A DNA stretch of 64,000 nt. It comes from Babylonia areolata. Taxonomy: Eukaryota > Mollusca > Gastropoda > Neogastropoda > Buccinidae. The stretch spans positions 590,001 through 654,000 of the forward strand of contig NC_134910.1 in assembly GCF_041734735.1 (NCBI RefSeq), read 5' to 3'. Within the stretch, counting starts at the first letter, position 1; each line of letters starts with the position of its first letter. Under the pieces are notes generated by a model. That model saw only the letters and a program-made list of their open reading frames with translations. It had not been told where the DNA came from and did not search any database. Both the position numbers and the translations under genes were made by a program. Positions 60,557 to 64,000 of the stretch are shown here, piece by piece.

Positions 60557-60954
60557 ACTGTTTTCTCACAGAACCAATCTTAAGCTCAACCGATGCTTAA
60601 CGCGCCCTAAATATTAATACACCAGAAGTCACTCAACAAAAAAGAAGTTAATCCTTTGTTCACACACTGTGTGTTCACTGATTCCACATCAGCATTCAGT
60701 GCAGTTCAACATTTGATGACACAAACTTCTCACCTTCAACATCAGTTCTGACATGATTTTGTGAACTGTTTTTTGTTGTTTTTTGTGGGGGTGTTCCTGT
60801 TAAAACAGCATAATGAAAAAGCCTGTCCGGATGATTCTGCCCGGTTCCAACACTACTTTGAGTAAATGGAAACTAAAATAGTCATGCTACAAGAACAGTT
60901 GTTCAGATTACAGTATCTAAAAAAAATGGGAGGGAAAAATAACTTACCTGAGAT

Positions 60955-61795
60955 GGTCTGTCAGGGTGGGGGAGTCTTTATAGTGATGTCTTGGGTGTCT
61001 GTCGGGTGGGGTAGTCCTTATGGTGATGTCTTGGGTATCTGTCGGGTGGGGGAGTCCTTATGGTGAAGTCCTGGGTGTCTGTCGGGTGGGGGAGTCCTTA
61101 TGGTGAAGTCCTGGGTGTCTGTCGGGTGGGGGAGTCCTGGGTGTCTCTGTCGGGTGGGGGAGTCCTGGGGGCGAAGTCCTGGGTGTCTGTCGGGTGGGGG
61201 AGTCCTTATGGTGAAGTCCTGGGTGTCTGTCGGGTGGGGGAGTCCTGGGGGCGAAGTCCTGGGTGTCTGTCGGGTGGGGGAGTCCTGGGTGTCTGTCGGG
61301 TGGGGGAGTCCTGGGGGTGAAGTCCTGGGTGTCTGTCGGGTGGGGTAGTCCTGGGGGTGAAGTCCTGGGTGTCTGTCGGGTGGGGTAGTCCTGGGGGTGA
61401 AGTCCTGGGTGTCTGTCGGGTGGGGTAGTCCTGGGGGTGAAGTCCTGGGTGTGTCGGGTGGGGGAGTCTTTATGGTGAAGTCCTGGGTGTCTGTCGGGTG
61501 GGGGAGTCCTGGGTGTCTGTCGGGTAGGGAAGGCCTGGGGGTGAAGTCCTGGGTGTCTGTCGGTTGGGGTAGTCCTGGGGTTGAAGTCCTGGGGGTGTCG
61601 GGTGGGGTAGTCCTGGGGGTGAAGTCCTGGGTGTCTGTTGGGTGGGGGAGTCCTTATGGTGAAGTCCTGGGTGTCTGTCGGGTGGGGTAGTCCTGGGGGT
61701 GAAGTCCTGGGTGTCTGTCGGGTGGGGTAGTCATGGGGGTGAAGTCCTGGGTGTCTGTCCTTGGGGTGAAGTCCTGGTGCAGGGAAGATCCTACG
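60955..61795. repeat. ~40-bp G-rich minisatellite, about 21 copies
   Basis: Units: AGTCCTGGGGGTGAAGTCCT, GGGTGTCTGTCGGGTGGGGT. Four G runs per unit on the plus strand. The 249-residue minus-strand frame (…RHPGLHPQDYPT…) is an artefact. 60557-60954 is unique. Confidence 0.94.
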
Positions 61796-61809
61796 ATCAC
61801 CACACAAGT

Positions 61810-61920
61810 TCCAGTTTGTTTCTCAAGGAGTCCTAACTGCGTTCGGACAAATCCATAGACGCTACACCACATCTGCTAGGCAGATGACTGACCAGCAGTA
61901 TGACCCAACATTATGACAAA
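61810..61920. mobile_element. SINE family 1 variant fragment
   Basis: TTTCTCAAGGAGTCCTAACT, GCTACACCACATCTGCTAGG, CAGATGACTGACCAGCAGTA; matches 12470 and 53770. Confidence 0.72.
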
Positions 61921-61989
61921 GATGATAATAATAATGATGATAATAACAGTAGTAATACTAATAATGGACGTTTGGTTCTCGATCTCGAT

Positions 61990-63085
61990 CCATATATATG
62001 GTTTGTTCGAAACGTGGGGTCAATTTGACGTGTACTGTGTTCACAACGTGGGGTCAATTTGACGTGTACTGTGTTCACAACGTGGGGTCAATTTGACGTG
62101 TGGTGTGTTCACAGTGTGGGGGTCAATTCGACGTGTACTGTGTTCACAACGTGTGGTCAATTTGACGCGCGGTGTGTTCACAACGTGGGGATGGATTTGC
62201 CGTGTACTGTGTTCACAACGTGGGGGTCAATTTGACGCACGGTGTGTTCACAACGTGGGGATGGATTTGCCGTGTGGTGTGTTCACAACGTGGGGATGAA
62301 TTTGCCGTGTGGTGTGTTCACAACGTGGGGTGAATTTGCCGTGTGGTGTGTTCACAACGTGGGGTCAATTTGCCATGCGGTGTGTTTACAACGTGGGGTA
62401 AATTTGCCGTGCGGTGTGTTCACAACGTGGGGGTGAATTTGCCGTGTGGTGTGTTCACAACGTGGGGTGAATTTGCCGTGTGGTGTGTTCACAACGTGGG
62501 GTGAATTTGCCGTGCGGTGTGTTTACAACGTGGGGTGAATTTGCCGTGTGGTGTGTTCACAACGTGGTGGTGAATTTGCCGTGTGGTGTGTTCACAATGT
62601 GGGGTGAAATTGTCGTGTGGTGTGTTCACAACGTGGGGGTGAATTTGCCGTGTGGTGTGTTCACTATGTGGGGCGAATTTGCCGTGTGGTGTGTTCACAA
62701 CGTGGGGTAAATTTGCTGTGCAGTGTGTTCACAACGTGGGGGTGAATTTGCCGTGTGGTGTGTTCACAACGTGGGGGTGAATTTGCCGTGTGGTGTGTTC
62801 ACTATGTGGGGTGAAATTGCCGTGTTGTGTGTTTACAACGTGGGGTGAATTTGCCGTGTGGTGTGTTCACTATGTGGGGTGAAATTACCGTGCGGTGTGT
62901 TCACTATGTGGGGGTGAATTTGCCGTGTGGTGTGTTCACAACATGGGGTGAATTTGCCGTGTGGTGTGTTCACAACACGGGGGTGAATTTGCCGTGTGGT
63001 GTGTTCACAACGTGGGGGTGAATTTGCCGTGTGGTGTGTTCACAACGTGGGGTGAATTTGCCGTGTGGTGTTCACAACGTAGGGT
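61990..63085. repeat. 32-bp minisatellite, about 34 copies
   Basis: The unit is GTGTTCACAACGTGGGGTGA, ATTTGCCGTGTG. The left end uses GTCAATTTGACGTG variants and the centre is uniform. Confidence 0.95.
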
Positions 63086-63089
63086 CATT

Positions 63090-64000
63090 TTTACGGGGAG
63101 TGTGACGCCCAGAATGACTTGCACGACCTAGGACTGAAGGTGATGGTAAGAGTGCTGGTGCATGAAGACACGCCGTGTCAATGGAGCATGGCTGGTGGCG
63201 TGACGGCCCGCACACACGGGATGCAGGTGAGTGAGGATGACAAGATGAAGTGCTTTTCAACCATGCCTTGAATGACAAGTATTGTCTGCAAAGTGTCAAC
63301 AGAAGGTTGCCCTGAACATAAAAATGGCGCGTGGATTGAATGAATCGATGGTGGAAGTGCTGACGAGCACACCTGCGTTATTAGCTCTGTCTTCATTGTT
63401 CGGGGCAGAGTGACGGTCCGGCCATTATGCCGTGTTGCTTCGTTCACTTTCCTCTTCCCTATCTGCCCCATCGACCAAAATAATTACTGCTATAGCGTTC
63501 TGTTGCTTTCGGTCTGACGTATCTCGTGTCGTGAGTCATACTGACTGTATACACACACCGAAAAGTGTAGCCGGAAAATCAGTTTGCAAAATACAGCGTA
63601 AATAGCAGTTTACCACAGGTCCTGTAAACTGCATGTCATAGGAGAATGTGATAGCCCACAAGACCGCGGGACCTACCGTGTACCCCCCCCCCCCCCCCCC
63701 CGTCAGGAATGATGTAAGACTTGACTTAAAATGTCCTTCCGTGTCTGTTGAACTTATTTTTTACATGTTCCCAAGAGAAAAAAAAAAAGTGACGCACTCA
63801 GAGTTACTGCCTTTGGCACCTGGGTACCCTCTCGTGTCCCGGTCATTTGAATTAAGAAAAGCTCAACTTCACCCCCTCATAAATGATACTTAAAGGAAAC
63901 CAGCACACATTATATGCAACATGCATCAACCACGACAGAGTCATGGGTATGTCGATGTTTGTCGTGTAACGGAAAGAAGAAAGAAGAAGAACGTAATTCA
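63090..64000. other. Right-edge intergenic DNA
   Basis: Unique sequence with a C tract (63684-63700). Donor-like GTAAGA (63147) and CAG|GTGAGT (63228) follow short open stretches, so an exon of an unseen gene is possible, but I recognise no protein. Confidence 0.35.

Noticed and set aside
63090-63240. Possible exons with GTAAGA and GTGAGT donors
   Set aside because: Short open stretches with no recognisable protein and no paired acceptors; kept only as a remark.

Overview
The window is eukaryotic nuclear DNA from a lophotrochozoan, most likely a caenogastropod snail. I infer this from three spliced animal genes, tRNA-derived SINEs of a type I associate with gastropods, several LINE remnants, and very heavy minisatellite and microsatellite content. 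I cannot name the species. There are no bacterial operons, CRISPR arrays, or tRNA or rRNA genes.

Three complete genes can be read exon by exon, with consistent splice phases and clear family resemblance. CARNMT1 (carnosine N-methyltransferase, 8 exons, + strand, 5675-23810, 380 aa) comes first. BLOC1S6 (pallidin, BLOC-1 subunit, 6 coding exons, - strand, 39148-29900, 195 aa) follows. PSMB4 (20S proteasome subunit beta-7, 7 exons, + strand, 41296-57801, 261 aa) is last. CARNMT1 and BLOC1S6 converge. BLOC1S6 and PSMB4 are divergent, with about 2.1 kb between their start codons. The three products act in separate pathways (histidine-dipeptide methylation, lysosome-related organelle biogenesis, protein degradation), so nothing here suggests a functional cluster.

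Layout: 1-5674 is intergenic, with two minisatellites, SINEs and a LINE fragment carrying a restriction-like endonuclease. 5675-23810 is CARNMT1, whose introns are mostly tandem arrays. 23811-29660 is the region between the convergent 3' ends. 29663-39148 is BLOC1S6. 39149-41295 is the divergent intergenic segment. 41296-58382 is PSMB4 up to its poly(A) signal. 58383-64000 holds LINE and SINE remnants and two large GT-rich minisatellites.

The most unusual feature is how the minisatellites relate to the genes. Many arrays abut an exon and contain copies of the exon-intron junction itself: acceptor AG plus the first exon bases, or the last exon bases plus the GT donor. This is visible at CARNMT1 exon 2 (both sides), exon 3, exon 5 (both sides), exon 6 and the stop codon, at BLOC1S6 exons 4 and 6, and at PSMB4 exon 7. 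Several other arrays were seeded inside SINE or LINE sequence. The introns therefore carry dozens to hundreds of decoy splice sites. Most very long open frames in the window are artefacts of arrays whose period is a multiple of three, or whose units lack stop codons.
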